From NCBI GenBank assembly GCA_041390105.1, contig JAWKQO010000002.1, positions 1 to 64,000 of the forward strand: a stretch of 64,000 nucleotides of DNA, in the 5' to 3' direction. The notes under the pieces were generated by a model that was given only the letters and a program-made list of their open reading frames with translations, was not told the origin of the DNA and made no database searches. Below are positions 48,144 to 57,111 of this stretch, piece after piece (position 1 is the stretch's first letter; every line of letters begins with the position of its first letter). Both the position numbers and the translations under genes were made by a program. The stretch is from Gemmatimonadota bacterium (GTDB taxonomy: Bacteria > Gemmatimonadota > Gemmatimonadetes > Longimicrobiales > Gaopeijiaceae).

Positions 48144-49256
48144 ATGATGAGGATGCGATGGAAGGGGTGGATGGGACTCGCGCTGGCGGCGGGAGCCTTG
48201 ACTGCGTGTGATACGGGGACGGGGCCGGTGACGCTGGATTCGTTCGACGCCGAGGCGGCGCTCGACGACTACCAGGCGATGGACCAGGTGCTGGGCAGCG
48301 AGGGGTGGAAGGGGTTCGTGGCGATGGGTGGAGCGGTTTCTCTCGAAACGTTCGGACCGTCGGTGCAGATCGCGTTGGGCAGCGCCATGGACGTGGCGGA
48401 GCTGAGAGGGAGTGCGCAGGGAGGTGCGGCCGCGGCCCGCCGCTTCGCAGGCCGCATGGTGGAGCTCGGTGCGATGAGTCCACGTGCGGCTGCAGCACCG
48501 ATCATCTCGACGCTGCACCGAGGCAAGACCTTCGTCTACGACCCCGACGCGGGCCGCTACATGGTGGACGAGTCGTTGACCGGCGCTCCGGCGACGGGCG
48601 TGCGCTTCATCGTGTACCGGGACGTGGGTGGCAAGCCCGACGTAGCACAACCGCTTGGCCATGCCGACCTGATCGACGAGGGCGACGGCAGTGTTCAGGA
48701 CATCGCGCTGCGGCTCCTCGTGGTGGAAGGAGACCGGACGGTCCTGAACTACCGGGCCACGCTGGATGAGAACGCTGGGCACGGTGCCATCACGGTGGGC
48801 GGCTTCATCCGCGGCGACGTCGACCAGCTCGATTTCAACATCGACGTGAGCGGCTCGGAAGGTTCCGACCAGTCGGCGCTCGACGTGGACTTCAACGTGC
48901 GCATCGACAACCGAGCCTTCGAGATCCAGGGCTCGGTGCACGGCGTAGAGCAGGGCAAGAGCGAGATGGGCGACGTGGACCTCACCGTCCGTCACGGCAG
49001 CGAGTCGCTGCGGGTCGACGTCTCCGGCACAGAGTCCACCGTGAGCGGGACGTTCTATCTGAACGGTGATGTGTTCGCCACCATCAGCGGGGACCCGGAC
49101 GAGCCGACCTTCACGTCGGCGGACGGCGATCCGCTCACCGGAGCCGAAGCGCTGGTCCTGCACCGCATCGTAGATATCGTGGAAGACGTGTTCGACCTGT
49201 TCGAGGACCTGCTCGATCCGGTCGATGACCTGCTGATCCTGGCTGTGATCCTCTGA
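48144..49256 (+). CDS. Large lipoprotein of unknown function in the sigma-factor operon
   Basis: This is a 370-residue protein with a signal peptide and lipobox GALTAC (Cys at about 22). The N-terminal 120 residues are helical (YQAMDQVLGSEGWKG); the middle and C-terminal part are beta-rich and very acidic (DVDQLDFNIDVSGSEGSDQ, VDFNVRIDNRAFEIQGSV). The end is a hydrophobic amphipathic stretch (DVFDLFEDLLDPVDDLLILAVIL). I do not recognise the family. It follows the Spy-like gene by 32 bp and is closed by a terminator, so it is likely a member of the same stress-responsive unit. Confidence 0.7.
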   Translation: MMRMRWKGWMGLALAAGALTACDTGTGPVTLDSFDAEAALDDYQAMDQVLGSEGWKGFVAMGGAVSLETFGPSVQIALGSAMDVAELRGSAQGGAAAARRFAGRMVELGAMSPRAAAAPIISTLHRGKTFVYDPDAGRYMVDESLTGAPATGVRFIVYRDVGGKPDVAQPLGHADLIDEGDGSVQDIALRLLVVEGDRTVLNYRATLDENAGHGAITVGGFIRGDVDQLDFNIDVSGSEGSDQSALDVDFNVRIDNRAFEIQGSVHGVEQGKSEMGDVDLTVRHGSESLRVDVSGTESTVSGTFYLNGDVFATISGDPDEPTFTSADGDPLTGAEALVLHRIVDIVEDVFDLFEDLLDPVDDLLILAVIL

Positions 49257-49263
49257 CTTCGGA

Positions 49264-49294
49264 GCCCGGTGGGTGACTCGTGCACCCGCCGGGC
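49264..49294 (+). terminator. Terminator of the sigma-factor operon
   Basis: GCCCGGTGGGTG (49264-49275) pairs with CACCCGCCGGGC (49283-49294), one G-U pair, 7-nt loop. It is 8 bp after the lipoprotein stop. No T tract. Confidence 0.65.
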
Positions 49295-49368
49295 CCCCGG
49301 GGCCCTCATGGCCTGAACCCTGCATGGGGCTCATACCCTGTGCGCACACCGACATCCCGAGGGAGACC

Positions 49369-49992
49369 ATGCTGAGCCCCAACTCGATGCGTTCCTTGAC
49401 CGCGCTGGCCACGTTGACGGCGGCGTCGGCCCTCCTGAACGATCTATCCGCGCAGAACTCGACCACCCGCGGCTTCAACTTCGGGTTCGCGCTCGAGGGC
49501 GCCGGGCTCACCGTGGAAGGCGGCGATCAGGCGAACGGCGGCGGCGCTGGGCTCCGGATCGGCTACGGGATGAACCGGATCGTGACCTTCTTCGTGGGTG
49601 CCGATGGCACCGCCTTCAACGTCGAGGATCCGGATGCCCCCAACGGCGATTGGACCATGGCGCACGTGGACCTGGGCGCCCGCTTCCACTTCGCCAACGC
49701 CCTGCGGAGCTGGGTGCCCTACCTGGAGGGCGCCTTCACCGCCCGCGCGGTTCGGCTGAACGACGCCATGATCGGGGGCAACAACGTCGGCGATCTCAGC
49801 TTCAACGGCGGCGCCTTCACCGTGGGCGGTGGATTGTCCGTGTACTTCTCGCAGACCTTCGCTCTCGACCTCGAGCTCATGGGCAGCGGCGGCGACTTCA
49901 CGTCCATCACCGTGGATGCGGGCACCATCAACATTCCGGACATCCAGGCTACCTCAGGCCGCTTCCGCATCGGGCTGCTCTGGTGGAAGTAG
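49369..49992 (+). CDS. Outer membrane beta-barrel protein
   Basis: This is a 207-residue OmpA/OmpW-like small barrel. The ATG at 49369 has GAGGGAGA upstream and gives a signal peptide ending at about DLSAQ (residue 24). Eight alternating strands are visible (FNFGFALEGAGLTVEG, GAGLRIGYGMNRIVTFFVG, MAHVDLGARFHFA, WVPYLEGAFTARAV, AFTVGGGLSVYFSQTFALDL) and the C-terminus FRIGLLWWK has the terminal aromatic pattern. Function unknown. Confidence 0.8.
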   Translation: MLSPNSMRSLTALATLTAASALLNDLSAQNSTTRGFNFGFALEGAGLTVEGGDQANGGGAGLRIGYGMNRIVTFFVGADGTAFNVEDPDAPNGDWTMAHVDLGARFHFANALRSWVPYLEGAFTARAVRLNDAMIGGNNVGDLSFNGGAFTVGGGLSVYFSQTFALDLELMGSGGDFTSITVDAGTINIPDIQATSGRFRIGLLWWK

Positions 49993-50065
49993 CCTGACCC
50001 AGCGGATGCTCCGTCCGTAGGATTGCGGATACCGGGCGGCGGACGCGTGGGCCTACGTTGGCGCC

Positions 50066-50752
50066 ATGCGCACCCCGGTCCACTTCATCCCGATCCTGAC
50101 CACGCTGGTCGCGATTCCTTTCGCGATCACGCTGTTCCGCCACTGGCGTGCCACCCGCGGCCTGCACGTCCTTTGGTGGGCGGTGGGGGTGGCGCTGTAC
50201 GGAGTGGGTACCTTCACCGAAAGCGCCGTCACTCTGCTGGGCTGGTCTCCGCCGCTGTTCCGGGCCTGGTACATCTCGGGGGCCCTGTTGGGGGGAGCGC
50301 CGCTGGCGCAGGGCACCGTCTATCTGCTTCACTCCCGGCGCTTCGCCAACCTCACCGCCGCTCTGTTGGTCACCGCTGTGTTGGTGGCCTCCAGTTTCGT
50401 GCTGCTGACGCCCATCGACATGTCGCTGGTCGAGCCGCACCGTCTCAGCGGTCGGGTGATGGAGTGGCAGTGGGTGCGGCTGTTCAGCCCGTTCATCAAC
50501 ACCTACGCCTTCATCTTCCTGGTGGGTGGGGCGCTGGTTTCAGCCTGGCGCTACCGCTCCCAGCGGGACAGCGCTCACCGCGTGATCGGCAACACGCTGA
50601 TCGCGGCGGGCGCCATTCTCCCGGGCATCGGAGGGACCGCCACGCGCATGGGCCACACCGAGGTGCTGTACGTGGCCGAGCTGGTGGGGCTGCTTCTGAT
50701 CTGGTGGGGCTACCGCTGGAACGTGAGGGGGCCCGTCCAGGTGGGCTCCTGA
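50066..50752 (+). CDS. Integral membrane protein of unknown function (about seven helices)
   Basis: This 228-residue protein starts at ATG 50066. Predicted helices: IPILTTLVAIPFAITLF; HVLWWAVGVALYGVG; FRAWYISGALLGGAPLAQGT; LTAALLVTAVLVASSFVLL; FINTYAFIFLVGGALVSAW; VIGNTLIAAGAILPGIGG; VLYVAELVGLLLIWWGY. Histidines at the first and second helix ends and in TRMGHTEV do not form an obvious haem set. No family recognised with confidence; it lies before the bc-complex genes with 173 bp between. Confidence 0.75.
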   Translation: MRTPVHFIPILTTLVAIPFAITLFRHWRATRGLHVLWWAVGVALYGVGTFTESAVTLLGWSPPLFRAWYISGALLGGAPLAQGTVYLLHSRRFANLTAALLVTAVLVASSFVLLTPIDMSLVEPHRLSGRVMEWQWVRLFSPFINTYAFIFLVGGALVSAWRYRSQRDSAHRVIGNTLIAAGAILPGIGGTATRMGHTEVLYVAELVGLLLIWWGYRWNVRGPVQVGS

Positions 50753-50925
50753 AGGTAGATGGCGTCTTGGAGGGCGGTCCAAGCCAGGCGTCCGGAGCCT
50801 CTCTCCGCCGGACCCTTGCCCGGTCGCTGGGCTCGACCCACTCCGCCGCCTGGCTCGCACCCGCGCCACCCCCTATTCTGGGTCGACTCCGAACATCCCC
50901 CTGCTGACGTCGTCTGGACCTTGGT

Positions 50926-51477
50926 ATGAGTTCCTCTTCCGATCCCCAGGAGACCCCCGCGCGCCGGGGGTTCCTGGCGAGTGTCCTCGCCGTCGCAGCC
51001 GGTGGTGTCGCCGGGCTGGCCGCGGTGATCCCCGGAGCGGCCGTCCTCCTCGATCCGCTCAAGCGATCACGCACCGATCCCGATCTGCTTTTCGTCACGA
51101 AGCTGGCGGCGGTACCGGAGGATGGGCTGCCCAAGAAGTTCGCGGTGAAGGCCGACCGGGTGGACGCCTGGAACACCTACCCGAACACCCCCGTGGGGGC
51201 GGTCTACCTGAGGCGCACCGATTCGGGTGAGGTCGCTGCCTTGAACGTGGTGTGCCCGCACGCAGGTTGCTTCGTGGGCATCGCGCCGGACCGCACGCGC
51301 TTCGCGTGCCCTTGCCACAAGAGCAGCTTCGCCTTCGACGGCACCATCAACGACCCCGCCAGCCCCAGTCCCCGCGCCATGGACTCGCTGGACGTCGAGG
51401 TGAGGAACGGCGACGAGGTCTGGGTCCGCTTCCGGAGCTTCCGGCCAGGCACGAAGGAGAAGGTCGCCGTCGTATGA
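50926..51477 (+). CDS. Rieske [2Fe-2S] protein of a cytochrome bc complex
   Basis: This 183-residue iron-sulfur subunit has a Tat-like N-terminus (PARRGFLASVLAVAAGG) that becomes the membrane anchor, a short linker, and the Rieske domain. The two cluster-binding loops are VCPHAGCFVG and ACPCHKSSFAFDG, with the expected two Cys and two His. It accepts electrons from quinol at the P side. Its stop overlaps the cytochrome b-c start in ATGA, so the two are produced together. Confidence 0.93.
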   Translation: MSSSSDPQETPARRGFLASVLAVAAGGVAGLAAVIPGAAVLLDPLKRSRTDPDLLFVTKLAAVPEDGLPKKFAVKADRVDAWNTYPNTPVGAVYLRRTDSGEVAALNVVCPHAGCFVGIAPDRTRFACPCHKSSFAFDGTINDPASPSPRAMDSLDVEVRNGDEVWVRFRSFRPGTKEKVAVV

Positions 51478-53279
51478 ACGCCTTCTTGGACTGGCTGGAT
51501 CATCGCACCGGGTTTCGGGGCATCCTCAAGGGTGCGCTCTACGAGTCGATCCCCGGTGGTGCGCGTTGGCGCTACGTGTGGGGGAGCACGCTGACCTTCG
51601 CCATCGCCGTGCAGTTCCTCACGGGGATCGTGCTCTGGACCGCCTATAGCGCCAACGCCCAGGGCGCGTGGGAAAGCGTCTATTTCATCCAGAACCAGAT
51701 GTGGGGCGGATGGCTGCTGCGCGGCGTTCATCACTACATGGCGCAAGCGACCATCGTGCTGTTGGTGCTCCATCTGATGCAGGTGGTCATCGATGGCGCC
51801 TATCGCGCTCCGCGCGAAGTGAACTTCTGGTTCGGGTTGGGTCTGCTCGGTGTGGTGCTGGGCCTATCCCTCACCGGCTATCTGCTGCCGTGGGACCAGA
51901 AGGGCTACTGGGCCACCAAGGTGGCCACCAGCATCGCGTCCATCACGCCCGTGTTGGGCCCCAGCCTGCAACGGCTGATGGTGGGGGGCGCGGAGTATGG
52001 GCATCACACGCTTACGCGCTTCTTCGCCCTGCACGCCGGCGTACTGCCCGGAACGCTCGTCCTGCTGATCGTGGCGCACGTGTATCTGTTCCGCCGGCAC
52101 GGCGTCACCGTCAAGCAGCCAGCCCAGGGCCCGGAAGGCATGTTCTGGCCGGACCAGGTGCTGCGCGATGCCGTGGCCTGCCTGGCCGTGATGGCAGCGG
52201 TGCTGATCCTGGTGCTGCGCTCGGGGGGTGCGGAGCTGGGCGCGCCCGCCGATCCCAGCGAGCCGTACGCCGCGGCCCGTCCCGAGTGGTACTTCTTGTT
52301 CCTGTACCAGTGGCTCAAGTACTTCCCCGCCGGCTGGGAAGTGCTGGGCGCGATCGTGGTACCCGGCCTCGTGGCCGGCGTGATCGCGCTCATGCCCATC
52401 ATCGGTCGCTGGCGGCTGGGGCACCGCTTCAACCTCGGCACGCTGGGCGTGCTGCTGGCGGCGATCGGTCTGCTGACCTGGCGCGCACGTGCGCAGGACG
52501 GTGTGGACACGGAGTTCGCGTTGGCCAAGGTGCAAGCCGAGGACAGCGCGGAACGCGTGCGCGAGTTGGCCCAGGCCCCCGAAGGAATCCCGGCCACCGG
52601 CGCGCTCACGTTGCTCCGCCATGACGCCTACACGCAGGGCCCCCGTCTCTTCGCCAGCAACTGTGCGAGTTGCCATCGTTACGATGGACACGATGGCATG
52701 GGGATCATCCCCACGGACGAGCCTTCCGCGTCCGACCTCCACGACTTCGGAAGTCGCGCGTGGTTGGAGGGCCTGCTGGATGCGGACCGCATCGATGGGC
52801 CCGACTACTTCGGCGGGACCGCGCTGGCCCGTTCCACGCGCATGGTACGCTTCGTCAAGCGCCAGTTGCCCCAGTGGGACGACGCCCAGAAGCAGCAGCT
52901 CTCCAAGGTCGTGATCGCGCTCTCGGCGCAGGCCCACCTGCGCACGCAGGCAGCCCAGGACGCTGCGGACGCCGCCACCATCGCCGAGGGCCTCGAGCTG
53001 CTCAAGACCGAGGAGATGCGCTGCATCACCTGCCACAGCTTTGAAGGCCTGAACGAAGAGCCCGACGGGCCCGATCTCACGGGCTGGGGCTCGCGCGCCT
53101 GGATCATGGGCATGCTGCACAATCCCGAGCACCCCTCCTACTACGGCGATCGCAACGACGGGATGCCCGCCTTCGGTGAGGAGGAGATCCTCACGGAAGA
53201 GGAGATGGGCATGCTGGCGGATTGGATCCGAGGGGAGTGGTATCGGGCGGAGGATGCGGTGGTGGCGGTGGAGGAGTAG
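51474..53279 (+). CDS. Cytochrome b fused to a di-haem cytochrome c tail
   Basis: This 601-residue protein combines the core of a bc complex in one chain. Residues about 1-210 are cytochrome b6-like with two pairs of haem His (GVHHYMAQ...LHLMQV and FALHAGV...VAHVYLFRRHG). About 215-335 correspond to subunit IV with the quinol-site PEWYFLFLYQWLKYFP. A hydrophilic tail from about 340 has two c-type haem motifs, CASCHRYDGHDGMG and CITCHSFEGLNE, each followed by a plausible Met region (MGIIP, DGMPAF). With the Rieske gene it makes a two-gene quinol:cytochrome c oxidoreductase. Confidence 0.93.
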   Translation: MNAFLDWLDHRTGFRGILKGALYESIPGGARWRYVWGSTLTFAIAVQFLTGIVLWTAYSANAQGAWESVYFIQNQMWGGWLLRGVHHYMAQATIVLLVLHLMQVVIDGAYRAPREVNFWFGLGLLGVVLGLSLTGYLLPWDQKGYWATKVATSIASITPVLGPSLQRLMVGGAEYGHHTLTRFFALHAGVLPGTLVLLIVAHVYLFRRHGVTVKQPAQGPEGMFWPDQVLRDAVACLAVMAAVLILVLRSGGAELGAPADPSEPYAAARPEWYFLFLYQWLKYFPAGWEVLGAIVVPGLVAGVIALMPIIGRWRLGHRFNLGTLGVLLAAIGLLTWRARAQDGVDTEFALAKVQAEDSAERVRELAQAPEGIPATGALTLLRHDAYTQGPRLFASNCASCHRYDGHDGMGIIPTDEPSASDLHDFGSRAWLEGLLDADRIDGPDYFGGTALARSTRMVRFVKRQLPQWDDAQKQQLSKVVIALSAQAHLRTQAAQDAADAATIAEGLELLKTEEMRCITCHSFEGLNEEPDGPDLTGWGSRAWIMGMLHNPEHPSYYGDRNDGMPAFGEEEILTEEEMGMLADWIRGEWYRAEDAVVAVEE

Positions 53280-53288
53280 GGGGATTCC

Positions 53289-54608
53289 TCAATACGCCAG
53301 CGCCATCGCCACGAACCCGACGATCGCGACCAGCAACAACCCCGGCACCGCAAACCGCAGCCAGCGCCCGTAGGGCACCTGGGCCGCCACCAGCATGGCC
53401 AGCATGGCCCCGTTGGTCGGGATCCATGCATCGGAAAGGGCTCCCCCGGTCTGGTAGGCGATCACCGACACCTGCCGGGAGAAGCCCAGGAGGTCGGCCA
53501 GCGGTGCCAGGATCGGCATGGTGAGCACGGCCTGCCCGCTGTTGGAGACCACGGGGATGTGAAGGAGCGCCTGCACGGCCACCATCAGGCCGCCGGCCAG
53601 AAACCCCGGCGCGTCTTCGAGCGGTGTGGCGAGACCGTACAGGATGGTATCGATGATGCGACCGTCCGTGAGCACCACCGAGATCGAGCGGGCCAGGCCA
53701 ACGAAAAGTGCTCCGGTCAACATGGTGGCCATCCCGGCCAGATAGCGCTCGGTGGTGTCGCGCAGCCCCAGCCCACCCACGAGCCCGACCGCGTAGGCGG
53801 CTACCAGGAACAGGGCGGACAGCTCGTTGAAGCCCCAGTCCAGCAGGAGCACGCCGTACACGTAGGGGCCGAACGGTAGCAGCACCAGCGCAAGCATCAG
53901 GGCGTCGCGTCTCGTCGGAGGATCCAGAGAGGGCGCAGTCACCTCCGGTCGCACGTCGTCCTTGCCCACCTGGGACAGCGTCCATGCAATCCAGATGGCG
54001 AGCGCGGCGATCAGCATGCCCAGGCGCAGGCCGCCGCCGCTCAGCGGCGAGAGCCCTGCGATCTTGAGCGCGATGCCGGCCGCGAAGGGGTTGGTGGGTC
54101 CAAAGGCGGCGCCCACTACCGCGGAGCCGAGACTCATCGCCAGCGCGGTCACTGCGCCGAACCCGAGGCCGCGACTGAGCACCAGCATCACCGGCACGAG
54201 CGCGATGATCTCCTCGTGCATGTTCTCGAGCGCACCCAGGGTCGCGAATCCGGTGCTCACCGCCGCGACGATCATGAAGGGGCTGCGGGTGCGCCCTACC
54301 AGCCCACCGACGAGCCGAGCCAACGCACCGGTGCCGTCGAGAAGGGCGAAGGCGCCTCCCACGAAGAGGATGACGACGATCACGTCGGCTCCGGCGACGA
54401 TGCCCAACGGCACGGCCAGCAATGCGCCCATGGGGCCAACCGGGCTCCGCTCCGCCGTCGCGTAGCTTCCGGGTACTACGACCTCGCGTCCGGTCGCGGC
54501 GTCGAGGACGCGCTCGTAGGAGCCGGCCGGCAGGATCCAGGTGAGGGCAGCAGCCAGCCCGATCGTGGCCAGCAGGAGCACCATCGGATGCGGGAAGCGC
54601 AATCGCAT
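53289..54608 (-). CDS. YfcC-type membrane transporter (DcuC/SCFA superfamily)
   Basis: This 439-residue carrier has about twelve helices. PAGSYERVLDAATGREVVVPGSY after the first helix is the typical YfcC periplasmic segment. GALENMHEEIIALVPVML and SAVVGAAFGPTNPFAAGIALK are re-entrant-loop-like signatures of the family, and HIPVVSNSGQAVLTMPILAPL with TGGALSDAWIPTNGAMLAML appear in the second half. The transported compound is unknown; relatives move amino acids, dicarboxylates or short acids. It diverges from the CocE-type gene. Confidence 0.85.
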   Translation of the reverse strand: MRLRFPHPMVLLLATIGLAAALTWILPAGSYERVLDAATGREVVVPGSYATAERSPVGPMGALLAVPLGIVAGADVIVVILFVGGAFALLDGTGALARLVGGLVGRTRSPFMIVAAVSTGFATLGALENMHEEIIALVPVMLVLSRGLGFGAVTALAMSLGSAVVGAAFGPTNPFAAGIALKIAGLSPLSGGGLRLGMLIAALAIWIAWTLSQVGKDDVRPEVTAPSLDPPTRRDALMLALVLLPFGPYVYGVLLLDWGFNELSALFLVAAYAVGLVGGLGLRDTTERYLAGMATMLTGALFVGLARSISVVLTDGRIIDTILYGLATPLEDAPGFLAGGLMVAVQALLHIPVVSNSGQAVLTMPILAPLADLLGFSRQVSVIAYQTGGALSDAWIPTNGAMLAMLVAAQVPYGRWLRFAVPGLLLVAIVGFVAMALAY

Positions 54609-54733
54609 CGCAGTCTCTTGGTGTGGGGGTTGGGCAGAGAGTGCTACGCCCGCGGCGCCGGTTCTGGCAAGTCACCGGCTTGCCTGCCTAGGTTGTCCCG
54701 GCCCCCAAACCTCACCTCTCCAGGAGCGTCCCC

Positions 54734-56656
54734 ATGCGTACCTGGCCTGCCGTCGCCGCCCGGGTCGGGCTCTCCACCGCCCTCGCCCTCGCGCTGTCGG
54801 CCGCACTCCCACTCCTGGTCCCCTCTTCGGTCGCTGCCCAGGCTTCGACACCCCGCTACGGCGTGGCCGAGATGCGCGACGTCATGGTGGCCATGCGGGA
54901 CGGCGTCCCCCTGGCCACGGACATCTACCTGCCTACGGTGAACGGTGCGGTGGTGCGCGAGCCGGTGCCGGCCATCGTGACGCGCACGCCCTACGACAAG
55001 AACGGCAGCCGGGAGATGGGTCGCTACTACGCTGCGCGGGGCTATGCGTTCGTGGCGCAGGACGTTCGGGGCCGCTACGCGTCGGAAGGCACCTGGCGTT
55101 GGATGGATGACGGCCCCGACGGTGTCGACGCATTGGCGTGGATCGGCAAGCAACCGTGGTCCAACGGCAAGGTCGGGATGATCGGTACGTCCTACGTGGG
55201 CGGCACCCAGCACGCGGTGGCCCTGGAGGGAGCGCCCGAGCTCGCTACGGTCATTCCCGTGGACGCCGTCTCGAACCAGGGGTACCAGAGCGTGCGCAAC
55301 GCCGGCGCCTTCGAGCTCCGCTTCTGGAACTGGATCGTGGCCATGAGCAGCCCGGCCGGCAGCCACGCGGCCCGCGACCCCGGCACCCAGGCGGCCCTCC
55401 AGGAGATGGCGGACCACAAGGTCGCCTACCTGGAGAACCTGCCGCTCCGCCGCGGCACCACACCGCTCAAGCTCGCGCCGGAGTACGAGGACTGGCTGGT
55501 GGAAGCCATGCGCCATGGGGCCAACGACGAGTTCTGGAGCCAGAACAACATCATGGACCACCCCGAGCGCTACCAGGACATTCCGGTCTACCTGGTAGGG
55601 GGCTGGTACGACTCATGGGCCGGCAACACCGCCCGCAACTTCGTCGCGTTGACCAAGGCCATGACCGGGCCCGTGTATCTCATCATGGGGCCATGGATCC
55701 ACGGGCAGCAGGGTGCGTCCGCGCACGGTCAGGTGAGCTTCGGTCCCGAAGCCGCGATCGCCGATCCGCTGGGTTGGCGCCTGGAATGGTACGATCACTG
55801 GCTCAAGGGAGTGGACAACTCAGTGGGGAGGGCCGCGCCGTTCGCCACCAAGGTGCGGATCTTCGTGATGGGCACGGGGGACGAGTCCCGCGACGCCAAC
55901 GGACTCAAGAACCACGGCGGCTACTGGCGGGACGAGAACGAGTGGCCGCTGGCGCGCACCCGCTACACTCCGTTCTACCTCGGAGGGGATGGCGGTCTCT
56001 CGACTACGGCACCGACCGCGGCTTCGTCATCGACCCGCTACGAGTTCGACCCCAAGAACCCCGTACCCACCATCGGCGGCAACACGTCCTCCGGCGGCGG
56101 GATCATGCTGCAGGGCGCATGGGACCAGCGAGGCGGCGAGTACGTCTGGAACTGGCAGGAGCCGATTCCGCTGTCGGCCCGCCACGACGTGCTGGTGTTC
56201 GAGACGGAGCCGCTCACAGAAGATGTCGAGGTGACCGGCGAAATCGAGGTGAAGCTCTGGGCGTCTTCCTCTGCGTTGGACACGGACTTCACCGCCAAGC
56301 TGGTGGACGTGCATCCACCCAACCACGACTTCCCCGGTGGCTTCGATCAGAACATCGCCGACGGCATCGTGCGAGCCCGGTTCCGTGACTCCCTGGCGGA
56401 AGAAAAGCTGATGGTGCCCGGCACCGTCTATCCGTTCACGATCCGCATGTATCCGACGTCGAACGTCTTCAAGAAAGGTCACCGGATCCGGGTGGATATC
56501 TCGAGCTCGAACTTCGCGCGCTTCGACGTGAACCCGAACACGGGTGAGCCTCTGGGCGACAATCGCAGCTGGGCAGTGGCCACCAACACGGTCTATCACG
56601 ATCGGGAGCATCCGTCGCATGTCATCCTGCCGCTGATTCCGATCGGGTCGCGGTAG
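54734..56656 (+). CDS. CocE/NonD family serine hydrolase, exported
   Basis: This 640-residue hydrolase is of the X-Pro dipeptidyl-peptidase/cocaine esterase group. The signal peptide ends at about SVAAQA (residue 36). The alpha/beta domain has RTPYDKNGS, the oxyanion region FVAQDVRGRYASEG, nucleophile GTSYVGGTQ (Ser at about 157), acid in LVGGWYDSW and His in GPWIHGQQG. The C-terminal 230 residues form a jelly-roll (VTGEIEVKLWASSSALDTDF, HRIRVDISSSNFARFDVN). It lacks the accessory domain of true PepX. Confidence 0.93.
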   Translation: MRTWPAVAARVGLSTALALALSAALPLLVPSSVAAQASTPRYGVAEMRDVMVAMRDGVPLATDIYLPTVNGAVVREPVPAIVTRTPYDKNGSREMGRYYAARGYAFVAQDVRGRYASEGTWRWMDDGPDGVDALAWIGKQPWSNGKVGMIGTSYVGGTQHAVALEGAPELATVIPVDAVSNQGYQSVRNAGAFELRFWNWIVAMSSPAGSHAARDPGTQAALQEMADHKVAYLENLPLRRGTTPLKLAPEYEDWLVEAMRHGANDEFWSQNNIMDHPERYQDIPVYLVGGWYDSWAGNTARNFVALTKAMTGPVYLIMGPWIHGQQGASAHGQVSFGPEAAIADPLGWRLEWYDHWLKGVDNSVGRAAPFATKVRIFVMGTGDESRDANGLKNHGGYWRDENEWPLARTRYTPFYLGGDGGLSTTAPTAASSSTRYEFDPKNPVPTIGGNTSSGGGIMLQGAWDQRGGEYVWNWQEPIPLSARHDVLVFETEPLTEDVEVTGEIEVKLWASSSALDTDFTAKLVDVHPPNHDFPGGFDQNIADGIVRARFRDSLAEEKLMVPGTVYPFTIRMYPTSNVFKKGHRIRVDISSSNFARFDVNPNTGEPLGDNRSWAVATNTVYHDREHPSHVILPLIPIGSR

Positions 56657-57111
56657 GGGGTCGGCATCGTCGAGCATCGCTCGACCCGCCTCCACCGCCA
56701 CCCGCAAGCCGTCGGCTGTCGCTCATACGATCTGCAGCGTCCGTTCGTGGGGACCGTCGAGCACAGACAGGGCCGTGTCCGACGAACCGAGATACCTGCA
56801 CGGCGTCCGATTCTGCTATGGACGACTTTGGACGGCGGGCATCGGGGGCGAGCCGGGACACGCGGCTGAAGTCGCGCTGGAGAGCCGCTCGAACCGCTGC
56901 ACGGCTCATCGCGACGCCGGTCACTCTTTTTGATCCTCCGACATCGCGTTTGTCGCTCGACGCGCCTTCAGAAGAGCCGCGAAACCCTCCCATATCTTTG
57001 ATGCGTTCGCTGCCCACGTCGGGTGCTTGGCACGCGCTCTCCGCGCCAACCGCGCCCCTACGCAGCGGCTGTCGCTCGAATCGGGTATCCTTCGCTTCAA
57101 GGTGCTTCCTC
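56657..57111. other. 455-bp region before the HNH gene, probably non-coding
   Basis: After the weak hairpin at 56669 nothing is clearly functional. The frame of the HNH gene stays open back to 56818, but the extension is Arg/Ser-rich, has no family match, and the stretch around 56925-57000 is richer in A+T than its surroundings, as for a promoter region. I place the promoter of the HNH gene here without naming hexamers. Confidence 0.5.
56669..56685 (+). terminator. Weak hairpin after the CocE-type gene
   Basis: GTCGAGC (56669-56675) pairs with GCTCGAC (56679-56685), 3-nt loop, 13 bp after the stop. Short and without T tract. Confidence 0.35.

Noticed and set aside
56818..57111. 98-codon N-terminal extension of the HNH nuclease
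   Set aside because: The sequence is Ser/Arg/Pro-rich with no similarity to DUF222 proteins and falls in a region more like a promoter.
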